This document shows, piece by piece, positions 17,960-26,114 of a stretch of DNA of 36,134 nt; the stretch's first letter is position 1, and every line of letters starts with the position of its first letter. Origin of the DNA: Candidatus Accumulibacter phosphatis (GTDB lineage: Bacteria > Pseudomonadota > Gammaproteobacteria > Burkholderiales > Rhodocyclaceae). The notes below the pieces were generated by a model. That model was not told the DNA's origin and did no database searches. It was given only the letters and a program-made list of their open reading frames with translations. The DNA is taken from contig NZ_SPMY01000028.1 of NCBI RefSeq assembly GCF_012939955.1, positions 1 through 36,134 on the forward strand, read 5' to 3'. The position numbers and the translations under genes are program-made.

Positions 17960-20900
17960 ATGACCGAAGAACAACGCCGGCGGCTGCGAGCCGTCAAGAC
18001 GTTTGCACAACTCATCGATTTCTTGCGCGACGAACTCGATTGGCCCATCGACCAGGGGCACGACGAAGACGACCTCACCTTCGACTGGTCCGACGACCTC
18101 GGCCTGAAGGACGAGGAGCGCGTCGGTATCAAAGAGATCAAGCAACTGCGCCCATTGGAGACCGGACAGCCCTGGGGCATCTTTTTCGTCAACTTCGAGA
18201 AGAAGAGCCTGCCCATCGTCATTTTGCGCCGCATCCTCAACGCCCTGGTATTGAAGAAGCGTGCCAGCGCCAACCGGGCGAAACAGGCGGCATGGCAGCA
18301 GCGCGACCTGCTCTTCATCTCCGCTTACGGGCAGGAGAGCGAGCGGCAACTCACCTTCGCTCACTTCAGCGAACCGACCAACGACTTCGACCCCAGCAAG
18401 GCCACGCTGCGTGTGCTGGGCTGGGACGACGACGACACCAGCCTGAAGCTGGACTACGTAGCCGACACACTCAAGGCGAAGCTCACCTGGCCCACGGACA
18501 CGGCGGACTTGAAGGACTGGCGTCAGCGCTGGAGTGAGGCCTTCGAGCTGCGGCACCGCGAAGTGATCGACACGGCCCAAGACCTGGCGCTACGCCTCGC
18601 CGAACTGGCGAAGCGCATCCGCAATCGCATGCTGCAGGTGCTGCCGCGCGAAAGCGAGAGCGGCGAGCTGCGCAAGCTGCTGAAGGGCTTTCAGGCCGCG
18701 CTGATCCACGACCTAGATGAGGCCCGGTTCGCCGACATGTACGCGCAAACCATCACCTACGGCCTGTTCTCGGCCGCTGTCTCGCGCACCGTGCCCGGCG
18801 CAGGAACAGCGGTGCACCAGGACAACGTCGTCGACATGGTGCCGGTGACCAACCCCTTCCTGCGCGAAATGCTGTCGAGCTTCCTCAAGGCCGGCGGGCG
18901 GCGCGGCAAGCTGGACTTCGACGAACTCGGCATCCAGGAGGTCGTCGACCTGCTGAACGATCCGAAGACGCACATGGAGGCCGTGCTGCGCGACTTCGGC
19001 AACCGCACGCGCGGCGAAGACCCGGTGATCCACTTCTACGAGGAGTTCCTCAAGGCCTACGATAAGAAGCTCAAGGTGCAGCGCGGGGTGTTCTACACGC
19101 CGCAACCCGTGGTGTCGTACATTGTGCGCAGCGTGCACGAACTGCTGCAGGCCGAATTCGGTTTGGTGGACGGTCTGGCTGACACCACGACCTGGGGTCA
19201 GATGCTGAAGAAGCACCCCGGGCTGAAACTCCCGCCGCTCACCGACGCGCCGGGCGAAAAGCGCACCATCTCGCCGGACGAACCCTTCGTCCAGATCCTC
19301 GATCCCGCCACTGGCACCGCCACCTTTCTCGTCGAAGTCATCGAGGTCATCCACCGCACCCTCGCGGCGAAATGGAAGGAACAGCGACTCACCGACGACC
19401 AGCAGCGTGCGGCATGGAACGACTACGTGCCGAAGCACCTGCTACCGCGGCTGCACGCGTACGAATTGATGATGGCGCCCTACGCCATCGCCCACATGAA
19501 GATCGGACTCAAGCTCTCGGAGACGGGGTACCGCTTTGGCACCGACGAGCGCGCTCGCATCTACCTGACCAACGCGCTTGAACCGTCGCTGAAACAACTC
19601 CCGCTCGTTGGCTTTGACGCCCTCGCCCACGAAGCCGCCGCCGTTAATGAAATCAAACGGCACAGGCGCTTCACCGTCGTCATTGGCAACCCGCCGTATG
19701 CTGGGCATTCGAGAAACAACGAAATTCACTGGATCGTCGACCTCGTCAAAGACTTCACCCGTGATGAACCGAGCCTTCAAGGTCCTGGCCAAGGGAAATG
19801 GCTTCAGGACGACTACGTTAAATTTCTGCGGATAAGCCAACACCTCTTGGCTTCAACACAAGCGGGAGTCTTGGCGATGATTACCAATCATCGCTATCTC
19901 ACTAACAGAACCTTCAAGGGAATGCGGCGCCTTTGGAGAAGCCAATTTCCGCTTACGCGAATTCTGGACCTTCATGGCAATCGGGTTGTCCGCGAAGTTT
20001 CACCAGTTGGGCATGATGAAAATGTGTTCGACATCGAGCAGGGTGTGGCCATTGGAATTTTCGCGAAGGGATGCGTTGCACCCTCGCGCGTCGGATTTCA
20101 TGAACTCTGGGGCTCACGAACGACTAAAGACACTATAGGGAAGTACGACGTTCTCGCAGGCACGTCGTTGAGAACAACGGAATGGCAATGGCTAAATCCC
20201 GGTCCACCCGATTGGCTTTTCTCACCACGCGAGGAGGTGGCCGAAGACATTCGGTCCGAGTTCGATAGCGCAATCAAGATGCTGGAGCTGATGCCAGGCG
20301 TCCTTGGCCCCAACGGTAAGCCTCAAAGCGGCCTATTGACGATGCACGATGGTTTTGCGCTCAGCTTCACTGCTAGTGAGGTTGAGGAAAAGATGCGCCA
20401 TTTCTTGAGGACGACCAGCCGTGAGGAGGCCAAAGGAGTCTTTGGAACGCTTTGCAATCCGCAGCAATGGGATTACGCGACAGCAAAGAGAACATTGGCG
20501 TCTCCGGCGTGGCGAAAAAAGGTCTTGCGCATCTCTGTTTCCCCTTTCGATGCCCGCTACACGGTGTACGACAAATCTGTAGCAGTGCATCTTCGCCGGC
20601 GCCTGTCAGACCACTTTTTCAATCATAAGAACCTCGGTCTGGTCATCGGTGAGGCCGGACAGGAAATCAGCGGAGACGATTGGGATGCGGTGTCGTGTGT
20701 CGACTCTATCCTCCAATTGAACTATTTTCGACGGAACGGCTCGCCTACTTTACCGCTTTATATCTATGACGAGGACATCCTAGCGGGCGGAGCAGACGCA
20801 CGTCGCGCAAATTTGTCGCCGCAGCACCTTGCAGAAATTGCAGGCCGATTGCGCCTGAAAGTTGGAAGAGACGGTCTGCCCGTCGGCCTGACGCCAGAAG

Positions 20901-21412
20901 ATATCTTCCACTACGCATACGCGTTGTTTCACAGTCCCGGCTACCGAAGCCGCTACGCAGAGTTTCTGAAGATCGACTTCCCTCGCCTACCTCTGACCGG
21001 AAACCTAGATCTGTTCCGCGCGCTGGCCGGGCTCGGTGGCGACCTTGTCGCTCTGCATCTGCTGGAATCGCCCAAGCTCGCCCAGCCCATCACCGAGTTC
21101 ATCGGCGGCGGTAATCCCGTAGTCGAAAAGGTCTCATGGTCGCGCGAAACCGTTTGGGTAGATAAGGCGCAGCGCATCGGCTTCCGAGGCGTGCGCGAGG
21201 ACGTGTGGAACTTTCACATCGGCGGCTACCAGGTCTGCGCGAAGTGGTTCAAGGACCGCAAGGGCCACACGCTGAGCGAGGACGACCGCACCCACTACCA
21301 GAAGATAGTCATCGCGCTGTCGGAAACCATCCGCCTGATGGCCGAGATCGACCGCGTGATCGACGCGCATGGCGGTTGGCCCGCAGCCTTCCAGACCACC
21401 GCCACGGCATGA
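17960..21412 (+). CDS. Type ISP-like N6-adenine methyltransferase with specificity domain
   Basis: 1150 aa. The N-terminal region has GIFFVNFEKKSLPIVILRRIL, a feature of large methylases of this class. The adenine methyltransferase core follows: VFYTPQPVVSYIVRSVHELL (about 375-395), motif I ILDPATGTATFLVEVI (about 446-460), and motif IV NPPYAGHS (near 577). The C-terminal third carries the type ISP specificity signature FHYAYALFHSPGYRSRYAEF and LKIDFPRLPLTGN. It would methylate host sites and give the target recognition of the system. No helicase is in this chain; the upstream gene provides it. The start follows AGGGAG. Base composition between about 19650 and 20990 is visibly less GC-rich than on both sides, suggesting a swapped recognition domain. 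Distant relatives are BREX PglX and DISARM DrmMI. Confidence 0.9.
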   Translation: MTEEQRRRLRAVKTFAQLIDFLRDELDWPIDQGHDEDDLTFDWSDDLGLKDEERVGIKEIKQLRPLETGQPWGIFFVNFEKKSLPIVILRRILNALVLKKRASANRAKQAAWQQRDLLFISAYGQESERQLTFAHFSEPTNDFDPSKATLRVLGWDDDDTSLKLDYVADTLKAKLTWPTDTADLKDWRQRWSEAFELRHREVIDTAQDLALRLAELAKRIRNRMLQVLPRESESGELRKLLKGFQAALIHDLDEARFADMYAQTITYGLFSAAVSRTVPGAGTAVHQDNVVDMVPVTNPFLREMLSSFLKAGGRRGKLDFDELGIQEVVDLLNDPKTHMEAVLRDFGNRTRGEDPVIHFYEEFLKAYDKKLKVQRGVFYTPQPVVSYIVRSVHELLQAEFGLVDGLADTTTWGQMLKKHPGLKLPPLTDAPGEKRTISPDEPFVQILDPATGTATFLVEVIEVIHRTLAAKWKEQRLTDDQQRAAWNDYVPKHLLPRLHAYELMMAPYAIAHMKIGLKLSETGYRFGTDERARIYLTNALEPSLKQLPLVGFDALAHEAAAVNEIKRHRRFTVVIGNPPYAGHSRNNEIHWIVDLVKDFTRDEPSLQGPGQGKWLQDDYVKFLRISQHLLASTQAGVLAMITNHRYLTNRTFKGMRRLWRSQFPLTRILDLHGNRVVREVSPVGHDENVFDIEQGVAIGIFAKGCVAPSRVGFHELWGSRTTKDTIGKYDVLAGTSLRTTEWQWLNPGPPDWLFSPREEVAEDIRSEFDSAIKMLELMPGVLGPNGKPQSGLLTMHDGFALSFTASEVEEKMRHFLRTTSREEAKGVFGTLCNPQQWDYATAKRTLASPAWRKKVLRISVSPFDARYTVYDKSVAVHLRRRLSDHFFNHKNLGLVIGEAGQEISGDDWDAVSCVDSILQLNYFRRNGSPTLPLYIYDEDILAGGADARRANLSPQHLAEIAGRLRLKVGRDGLPVGLTPEDIFHYAYALFHSPGYRSRYAEFLKIDFPRLPLTGNLDLFRALAGLGGDLVALHLLESPKLAQPITEFIGGGNPVVEKVSWSRETVWVDKAQRIGFRGVREDVWNFHIGGYQVCAKWFKDRKGHTLSEDDRTHYQKIVIALSETIRLMAEIDRVIDAHGGWPAAFQTTATA

Positions 21413-22233
21413 ACCCGCCGGACCCGCCCAGCACGCTGCACTTCTTCGTCGACGAAGCGGGCGACCCGACGCTCTTCGACGCCAAGGGCCGCATCCTGGT
21501 CGGGCAGGAGGGCTGCTCGAAGACCTTCATCCTCGGCAAGCTGGATGTCGAGGACCCGGCTTCCTTGCACGGGGCGCTCGAACAATTGCGCGCCGATCTG
21601 CTGGCCGACCCGTATTTCAAGCGCGTGCCGTCGATGCAGCCGGAGCGCGCCAAGACCGCGCGCGCCTTCCATGCCAAGGACGATGTGGCCGAAGTTCGGC
21701 GCGAGGTATTCAGGGTCCTGATGGGCTTCGACCTGCGCTTCTACGGCGTGGTGCGGCACAAGACCGCGCTGCTCGACTACGTGCGCCAGCGCAACGAACG
21801 CGAGGCCGGGTACCGATACCGCGGCGACGAGTTGTACGATACGCTGGTGGAGGAACTGTTTCGCCGCTACCACCCGCTGGCCGACCAGCTGGAGATCTGC
21901 TTTGCCACACGCGGCAACAAGTCGCGCACCCATGCCTTCCGCTCCGCCATCGAGAAGGCCGAAGCGCGGTTCGAAGGGCAGTACGGCATTCGCCGCTCAG
22001 CCGAGGTGGCCATCGTCGCCAGCACGCCACCCGAGATGGCTGGCCTGCAGGCGGTCGACTACTGTCTATGGGCCTTGCAGCGCCACTATGAGAGGAACGA
22101 TTCCCGCTACATCGAGCTGATCTGGGGCAAGGTCGTCGAGATCGAGGACATGGACCGCATCGAAGGTGGTCGCAAGGGCGTCGTCTACAACAAGAAACGC
22201 CCCCTGATTGTGGACCAGAGGGCGTCGCAATAA
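21409..22233 (+). CDS. DUF3800 family protein, third gene of the defence operon
   Basis: 274 aa. HFFVDEAGDPTLFD (residues 11-24) is the N-terminal acidic motif of DUF3800, and LQAVDYCLWALQRHYER near the C-terminus is its second signature (a conserved Asp followed by a helix). The family is thought to have an RNase H-like fold, so nuclease activity is plausible but unproven. Its ATG overlaps the methyltransferase stop (ATGA), showing co-translation and a shared role. DUF3800 genes are often seen in defence and mobile regions. It could be an effector, a regulator of restriction, or a second nuclease. Confidence 0.85.
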   Translation: MNPPDPPSTLHFFVDEAGDPTLFDAKGRILVGQEGCSKTFILGKLDVEDPASLHGALEQLRADLLADPYFKRVPSMQPERAKTARAFHAKDDVAEVRREVFRVLMGFDLRFYGVVRHKTALLDYVRQRNEREAGYRYRGDELYDTLVEELFRRYHPLADQLEICFATRGNKSRTHAFRSAIEKAEARFEGQYGIRRSAEVAIVASTPPEMAGLQAVDYCLWALQRHYERNDSRYIELIWGKVVEIEDMDRIEGGRKGVVYNKKRPLIVDQRASQ

Positions 22234-22910
22234 AGGGTGGGAGGTATAGGACCCGTCGGCCGAGGCCGGCGGCTCACACGGCATGAAGCCGAATTTTGCC
22301 CCCGCACGAGATCAATTCTAGCAGCTTTCTGCAGCAGAAGGTGGCGACAAGTCGCCGGTATAGCGTTATCCCATTTTGTAATAATGGTTTAAGCTGTCGG
22401 ATGCCAGAAGGGGCGAGAAGCGATGAGCAAAGGGAAGATGCGGAAGGTACCCGCCGACTTCAAGGCGAAGTGGGTCTGGCAGCCTCGCGAGCGCTGGCGA
22501 CGATCACAAGGCCGGGAACGCGGCGTTCATGCGGTCCATGGAGCAGTTGAAAAAGGGCGATCCAGAACCAGGCCAAGACCTTGTTTACAGGCAAGCGCGG
22601 TCCTAAACCGTGAGCATGGGTTCGTGCCTTTGCGGTTGGCAAAGCGAAACTATACCCCGCCATAATCAGGATTCACCCGGTAACGCGCATGAGTACGAAT
22701 CTGAAACCCGGCGCTCTGGGCAGAGTGCAGCTACCAACCGCCATCCAGCAGTTCGCCCAGCGCCTGTCAACGATCTCGCGGTCATCGAGCAGGCTCCATT
22801 GCTTACGGCAGACGTCGTGCTGTGAACCCGTCCGGCGCGCGCGGCGGCTTGCAGACTGCCAGGGTGCGCCATCCTGGTATCGTCGGTCGTGCTCGACATC
22901 CGGGACCGCG
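22234..22910. other. Cargo-backbone junction, mostly non-coding
   Basis: About 680 bp between the defence operon and the end of the primase gene, which converge here. It contains a probable remnant of an IS3-type orfA (22423-22616). The rest has no supported gene; longer open frames at 22673-23092 are shadows of the primase C-terminus or lack family character. Confidence 0.5.
22423..22616 (+). pseudogene. Degenerate IS3-family orfA remnant
   Basis: The start reads MSKGKMRKVPADFKAK, like the first residues of IS3-type OrfA proteins. After a frame change comes VGLAASRA, matching the usual KVALAA position, and a third frame gives NQAKTLFTGKRGPKP, resembling the end of OrfA. Several frameshifts make it inactive and no orfB follows. 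It may mark how the cargo was inserted. The match is by eye only, so this is tentative. Confidence 0.4.
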
Positions 22911-24146
22911 TCACGCAGCTTCCTGGTCAGCACGTCGACTGTGATCGCCCTCGTCAGCCGCCGCTGCGTTTGCCGGCCAGATGTAGCGGTAACGGCTCGC
23001 AACTTTTCCAGCTCCACGCCTGACCAGTTCGAGCACGCCATCTGCCACGAGGGCGTACAGTATCTTTGAGGCGTCAGTGAAATGAGCGTCAATCAACTCG
23101 CCGGCTTGTCTGGCGGCCAGGAAGAAGGGCTTATCGCCGGCATGTCGCTGGAGTAGCTCGCAGATGCAGATTAGCCTGTAGGCCTTCTCCTGATAACCAA
23201 GCGCGGCGATGTTTGCGGGGATTTCGTCTGCCATCTCAATTTTCTTCAATATCGAATTCAATACCGATCCATGCGGGGTGTGTACCGACTCCCATGATCG
23301 CAGGAAGTCACCCCATGACTCCGAAAAATCAGCGGTGCCAATTACCGGTAGCGCGAGCTTATGCCACTGCTGTACTATCTCGCGCAGCTCCTTCCTAGTT
23401 GCATCCGGCGCTACACCGCGAAGGTAGCGCGCTAAGGCGAACAGGCATCTGTTGCGCTGTCCGACCGATTCCGGCTGATAGTGAATAATCTCCTCACCTA
23501 CAGAAGAGACAGAAGAGACAGAAGAGACAGAAGAGACAGAAGGGACTGAAGATGACTTCTGATTCCTCTGTGCTCTTCTGTAGGTTGCGGTCAATCCAAA
23601 ATCATCAAGACTGTATTCGCCTAGCGAAGTGTCAATAATGCGCACTGGAAACGGGCCACCTTTCCGATGCAAAAAGCCAGGCAGGCGCAAGACGCGGCTA
23701 CGGTCACAGCAAGACTTGTCGCCGTCGAATCGCTGGATCAGTTCCTTTAGCGCAGGCTCGCAGGCGTCCACTGAGCAGTCACTGACGCGCCAATAGGCAT
23801 GGTATCTGCCAGGACTACTTTCAACGACGATATGGGGTGGCGGCCGGGAGTTACGTACCGGCTCGATTGGTGCGCCATCCAAGTCGACGAACAGCGCATT
23901 GACGCGCGTTATGTTGGATTTTTTCCGGCCGCGCCCGTCCGTTTTATTTACGGTGACGAAGACGCCTGCCCCCTGATCGTTGAGCTTTTCGAGGGTGGCA
24001 CCGTGGTTATCTAGACTGCCGTGCAGGAGTCGGATGAGTTCCTGTCGGCCGCTACCGTCGTCGGCAAAGGTCTGGAAGCTCCAGGAGTCCGAGCCCGCGT
24101 CAAGGGCGGTCAAAAACGCTTGTGCTGCGATCAGATCGGGACGCAT
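22911..24146 (-). CDS. RepB/AEP-like replication primase
   Basis: 411 aa. The N-terminal half has the archaeo-eukaryotic primase pattern: NALFVDLDG (Asp88, Asp90), then SSPGRYHAYWRV (His116) and DRSRVLRLPGFLHRKG. This resembles RepB-type primases of plasmids and satellites. A repetitive linker of SSV units (about residues 195-215) separates it from a helical C-terminal domain (YLRGVAPDATRKELREIVQQ, then LLQRHAGDKPFFLAARQAGELIDAHFTDASKILYALV) that looks like a winged helix. It would prime replication of the excised element. It is the last gene of the HTH-ParB-Toprim-primase run; its ATG overlaps the upstream TGA (TGATG), showing coupled translation. No separate helicase gene is seen. Confidence 0.75.
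   Translation of the reverse strand: MRPDLIAAQAFLTALDAGSDSWSFQTFADDGSGRQELIRLLHGSLDNHGATLEKLNDQGAGVFVTVNKTDGRGRKKSNITRVNALFVDLDGAPIEPVRNSRPPPHIVVESSPGRYHAYWRVSDCSVDACEPALKELIQRFDGDKSCCDRSRVLRLPGFLHRKGGPFPVRIIDTSLGEYSLDDFGLTATYRRAQRNQKSSSVPSVSSVSSVSSVSSVGEEIIHYQPESVGQRNRCLFALARYLRGVAPDATRKELREIVQQWHKLALPVIGTADFSESWGDFLRSWESVHTPHGSVLNSILKKIEMADEIPANIAALGYQEKAYRLICICELLQRHAGDKPFFLAARQAGELIDAHFTDASKILYALVADGVLELVRRGAGKVASRYRYIWPANAAAADEGDHSRRADQEAA
23501..23545. repeat. 9-bp tandem repeat inside the primase gene
   Basis: Five copies of CAGAAGAGA in a row, the last with one mismatch. On the coding strand they give repeated Ser-Ser-Val in the linker. Nine-bp units keep the frame, so copy number can change without breaking the gene. 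Confidence 0.85.
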
Positions 24147-25037
24147 CAGACACCCCCTATGGCATCTAAGACGACCCGCCTGTGCGCTTCGATGTTGGCC
24201 GCGTCCTCTGCCTCAAGGGCTGTCTGTGCATTGAACTCGTCAATGTCAATCACCGACTCGATAGCTTCACGCAGCTTCGATTGCAACAGTTCGACCGGGG
24301 CGGCATCTAGTTCGACTACCTTTACACCATGATTGGCGACGAATTTCTCATAGTTCGGGCTTGACTGTTTCGCGTCCATGTCACTCGGCAAGTCATGATT
24401 TCTCACATCCTCCGCAGTTAATGCCACCTTGACGGCGTGAATGCTCGTCAGTCCGAAGTCGTCGCGTAGAGAGCGCGCAAAGGACGCCGCGATTTCCTCA
24501 CCATCAGGGTCAAAGTCAGTCATCATCAGCAAGACGAGTTTCGACTTGCCTGATTGCCTGAACCGTCGGTAAAGGTCATAGCGTGGTGACAGTGACGAGA
24601 ATCCGCGGCCAGTGGTGACAGGAATGCAGTACTCCCGTGCAACTGATTCGATGACTGTTCGCAACGCATTTTTTTTCCAGCATGATTTCGAGGTGTTGCG
24701 TCTGGCCTTGCATTAGATTTCTGCTGTATCCGGTCAGAAATCGCTCTGTTTGCTGCAGGACGAAATCCTCAAAAGTGGAAAACCCACCGCCAAGTTGGAT
24801 TGGTCTGGTTGAGTCCTCGATTGCCTGCCAAGGAATGCCGCCAGTTAGCCGTGCCCGTAGCAGCAGGCTGGTCAGCGCTTTGTACGAACCTTTATCATTA
24901 AGATATTTGGAACCTGGCTTCTTATCGTGTCTTAGCGGTGGGTTATTTAAGAGCAGATAGTGGACTCGCCTGTCCGTCAGTGGCCAATATGGCTTGTTCT
25001 CTTGGATGATGTGTTTCACAGAATCGAGAAATTGCAT
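24146..25037 (-). CDS. Toprim domain protein (topoisomerase VI A/Spo11-like), frame broken in a T8 run
   Basis: 296 aa after correction. The N-terminal part (MQFLDSVKHIIQENKPYWPLTDRRVHYLLLN, LLLRARLTGGIPWQAIEDSTR) resembles a winged-helix DNA-binding domain. The C-terminal part carries the Toprim motif LLMMTDFDPDGEEIAASFARSL. Toprim domains bind Mg and act in topoisomerases, primases and some nucleases. The frame breaks in eight Ts (plus strand 24669-24676); with seven, EKN-ALRTVIESVAREY continues smoothly. The ATG at 25037 is used; a TTG at 25073 is also open. The residues just before the ATG (PKKRARITT) also look coding, so the gene may really be fused to the upstream ParB-like gene. It would act in replication or resolution of the element, by inference. 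Confidence 0.7.
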
Positions 25038-25552
25038 GGTTGTTATCCGTGCGCGCTTTTTTGGAGTTTCCAAGCTTCACATTGGACTCGACCGCGCCCG
25101 CCATCGCATGGTCTTCTATTCTTCGGCGCAATAGGGCGATATGTGCTTTCTTGGGGTCGATTGCGAGCAGCTTTTCCCTGATGCGCTCGCTGGGCGACTT
25201 CTCCCTTTGTTGGTTGTATCTCCTCAAAGTCGCAAGTCGCTCAGTACCTGTCAAACTGTTGAATAGAGCATCCACGACTCGAACTGGGACCGTCCGCAAG
25301 CCGAGGTACTTAGCAGCGGCGAGCCGTCGGTGGCCACTTAGAAGCACGCAATCGGCCGATAGCGTCAAAGGTTCCTGTATTCCGTTCTCGTGAATAGAGA
25401 GCGTTAGCTCTCGATCGTCAAGGTTCGCGATCCCGAATCGGTCATACAGAAGGTCGTTCTCTTTTGCTACCTGAACGTCTTTGACAAGAAAATTGCTCTT
25501 GTCCACTTTTTTTTGGTTCGATGTCTTTGGCGATATTGGAAGCGGCGTTCAT
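24943..25552 (-). CDS. ParB/Srx-type domain protein, frame broken in a T8 run
   Basis: The N-terminal ParB fold is clear: RFGIANLDDRELTLSIHENGIQEPLTL, then SGHRRLAAAKYLGLRTVPVRVV, the CTP/nuclease-fold signature of ParB and sulfiredoxin proteins. As written, the frame could start only at a GTG (25506) after eight Ts (plus strand 25507-25514). With seven, it extends to an ATG at 25552 that overlaps the stop of the HTH gene (TAATG), giving MNAASNIAKDIEPKKVDKSN. The real start is therefore almost surely 25552. The C-terminal 40 residues overlap the Toprim gene and look random, so another error in the T6 at 25057-25062 is suspected; removing one T would join the two genes in frame. It probably serves the maintenance or replication of the island. 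Confidence 0.7.
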
Positions 25553-25917
25553 TAGGCCACCTCGCTAGAGGTCACTGCCTGAACTGTGGCCGTGGGAACT
25601 CTCAAGCGTTTGGCTGCGACTTTTCGGGCAATGTGCTCGGGAAGTCTTGCAGGGTTCGCGGCCTTACGGGCGAGGTGCTCCTTGATGGCGGCCGGGTTAG
25701 CCTGGACGGCTTCTCCGGTAAGCAGCGCCTCGACTTCCGCAGCATCCCAGAGAAGGCGACCACTCGGAAGTTTGGCAGGAACCATCCCGAGATAATGCCC
25801 GTCTCGGCAATATGCGGCGCGCGCGGTCTGCGGCCGATTCCTCAGACGATTTGCCAGTTCTTCAGTGCTGAGTTTTTCAGTCAAGCGATTGCTCGACACG
25901 GATTGAGTCTTAGTCAT
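25552..25917 (-). CDS. AlpA-like helix-turn-helix regulator
   Basis: 121 aa. The section LSTEELANRLRNRPQTARAAYCRDGHYLGMVPAKLPSGRLLWDAAEVEALL has the layout of excisionase/AlpA-type winged HTH proteins (HTH, then a wing with a Leu-Trp-Asp element before the last helix). The tail is basic and helical (AIKEHLARKAANPARLPEHIARKVAAKRLR). Such proteins regulate excision or early transcription in P4-like satellites. It begins the HTH-ParB-Toprim-primase run, and the region in front of it contains inverted TTTCCCGC/GCGGGAAA motifs that could be its own operators. Confidence 0.65.
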   Translation of the reverse strand: MTKTQSVSSNRLTEKLSTEELANRLRNRPQTARAAYCRDGHYLGMVPAKLPSGRLLWDAAEVEALLTGEAVQANPAAIKEHLARKAANPARLPEHIARKVAAKRLRVPTATVQAVTSSEVA

Positions 25918-25930
25918 TGAGTTACTCCAG

Positions 25931-25972
25931 TTTCCCGCTTGTGCGGTATGGAATAACTTTCAATGCGGGAAA
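25931..25972. promoter_or_regulatory. Inverted TTTCCCGC motif in front of the HTH gene
   Basis: TTTCCCGC at 25931-25938 and GCGGGAAA at 25965-25972 form inverted copies 26 bp apart, directly upstream of the AlpA-like start. The same core (CCCGTTTT or AAAACGGG) recurs at 26057-26106. Likely operators; the binding protein is unproven. Confidence 0.4.
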
Positions 25973-26056
25973 ACGTGAATGGAAACGCTCAAGCAGATAG
26001 CGGCAAAGCTTCTAAAGCCTTGCTGTTACTGGGTTTTTGGGGTTTCAGATCAATGA

Positions 26057-26106
26057 GAAAACGGGAAAACGCGGGATTCCCGTTTTTCCCGTTTTTCCCG
26101 TTTTCC
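26057..26106. repeat. CCCGTTTTT array with inverted arm, candidate iteron/origin or operator
   Basis: Three tandem copies of a 9-bp unit, CCCGTTTTT (26079, 26088, and a shorter one at 26097), with an inverted arm GAAAACGGGAAAAC at 26057-26070 that pairs with TTTTCCCGTTTTC at 26093-26105. It sits between the stop of the 541-aa gene and the HTH/replication gene run. Iteron arrays near primase genes often mark origins, but a strong hairpin could also end transcription of the upstream gene. Confidence 0.5.
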
Positions 26107-26114
26107 ACGGAGCG

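Noticed and set aside
14805-21412. Complete DISARM or BREX locus
   Set aside because: Neither drmA, drmB nor a separate drmC is present, and no pglZ, brxC or brxL; only general similarity of the helicase and methylase.
22673-23092. 139-aa minus-strand open frame
   Set aside because: Overlaps the primase C-terminus in another frame, with low-complexity Arg-rich sequence and no motif.
23501-23545. Possible CRISPR array
   Set aside because: The unit is 9 bp with no spacers and lies in frame within a gene; a simple tandem repeat.
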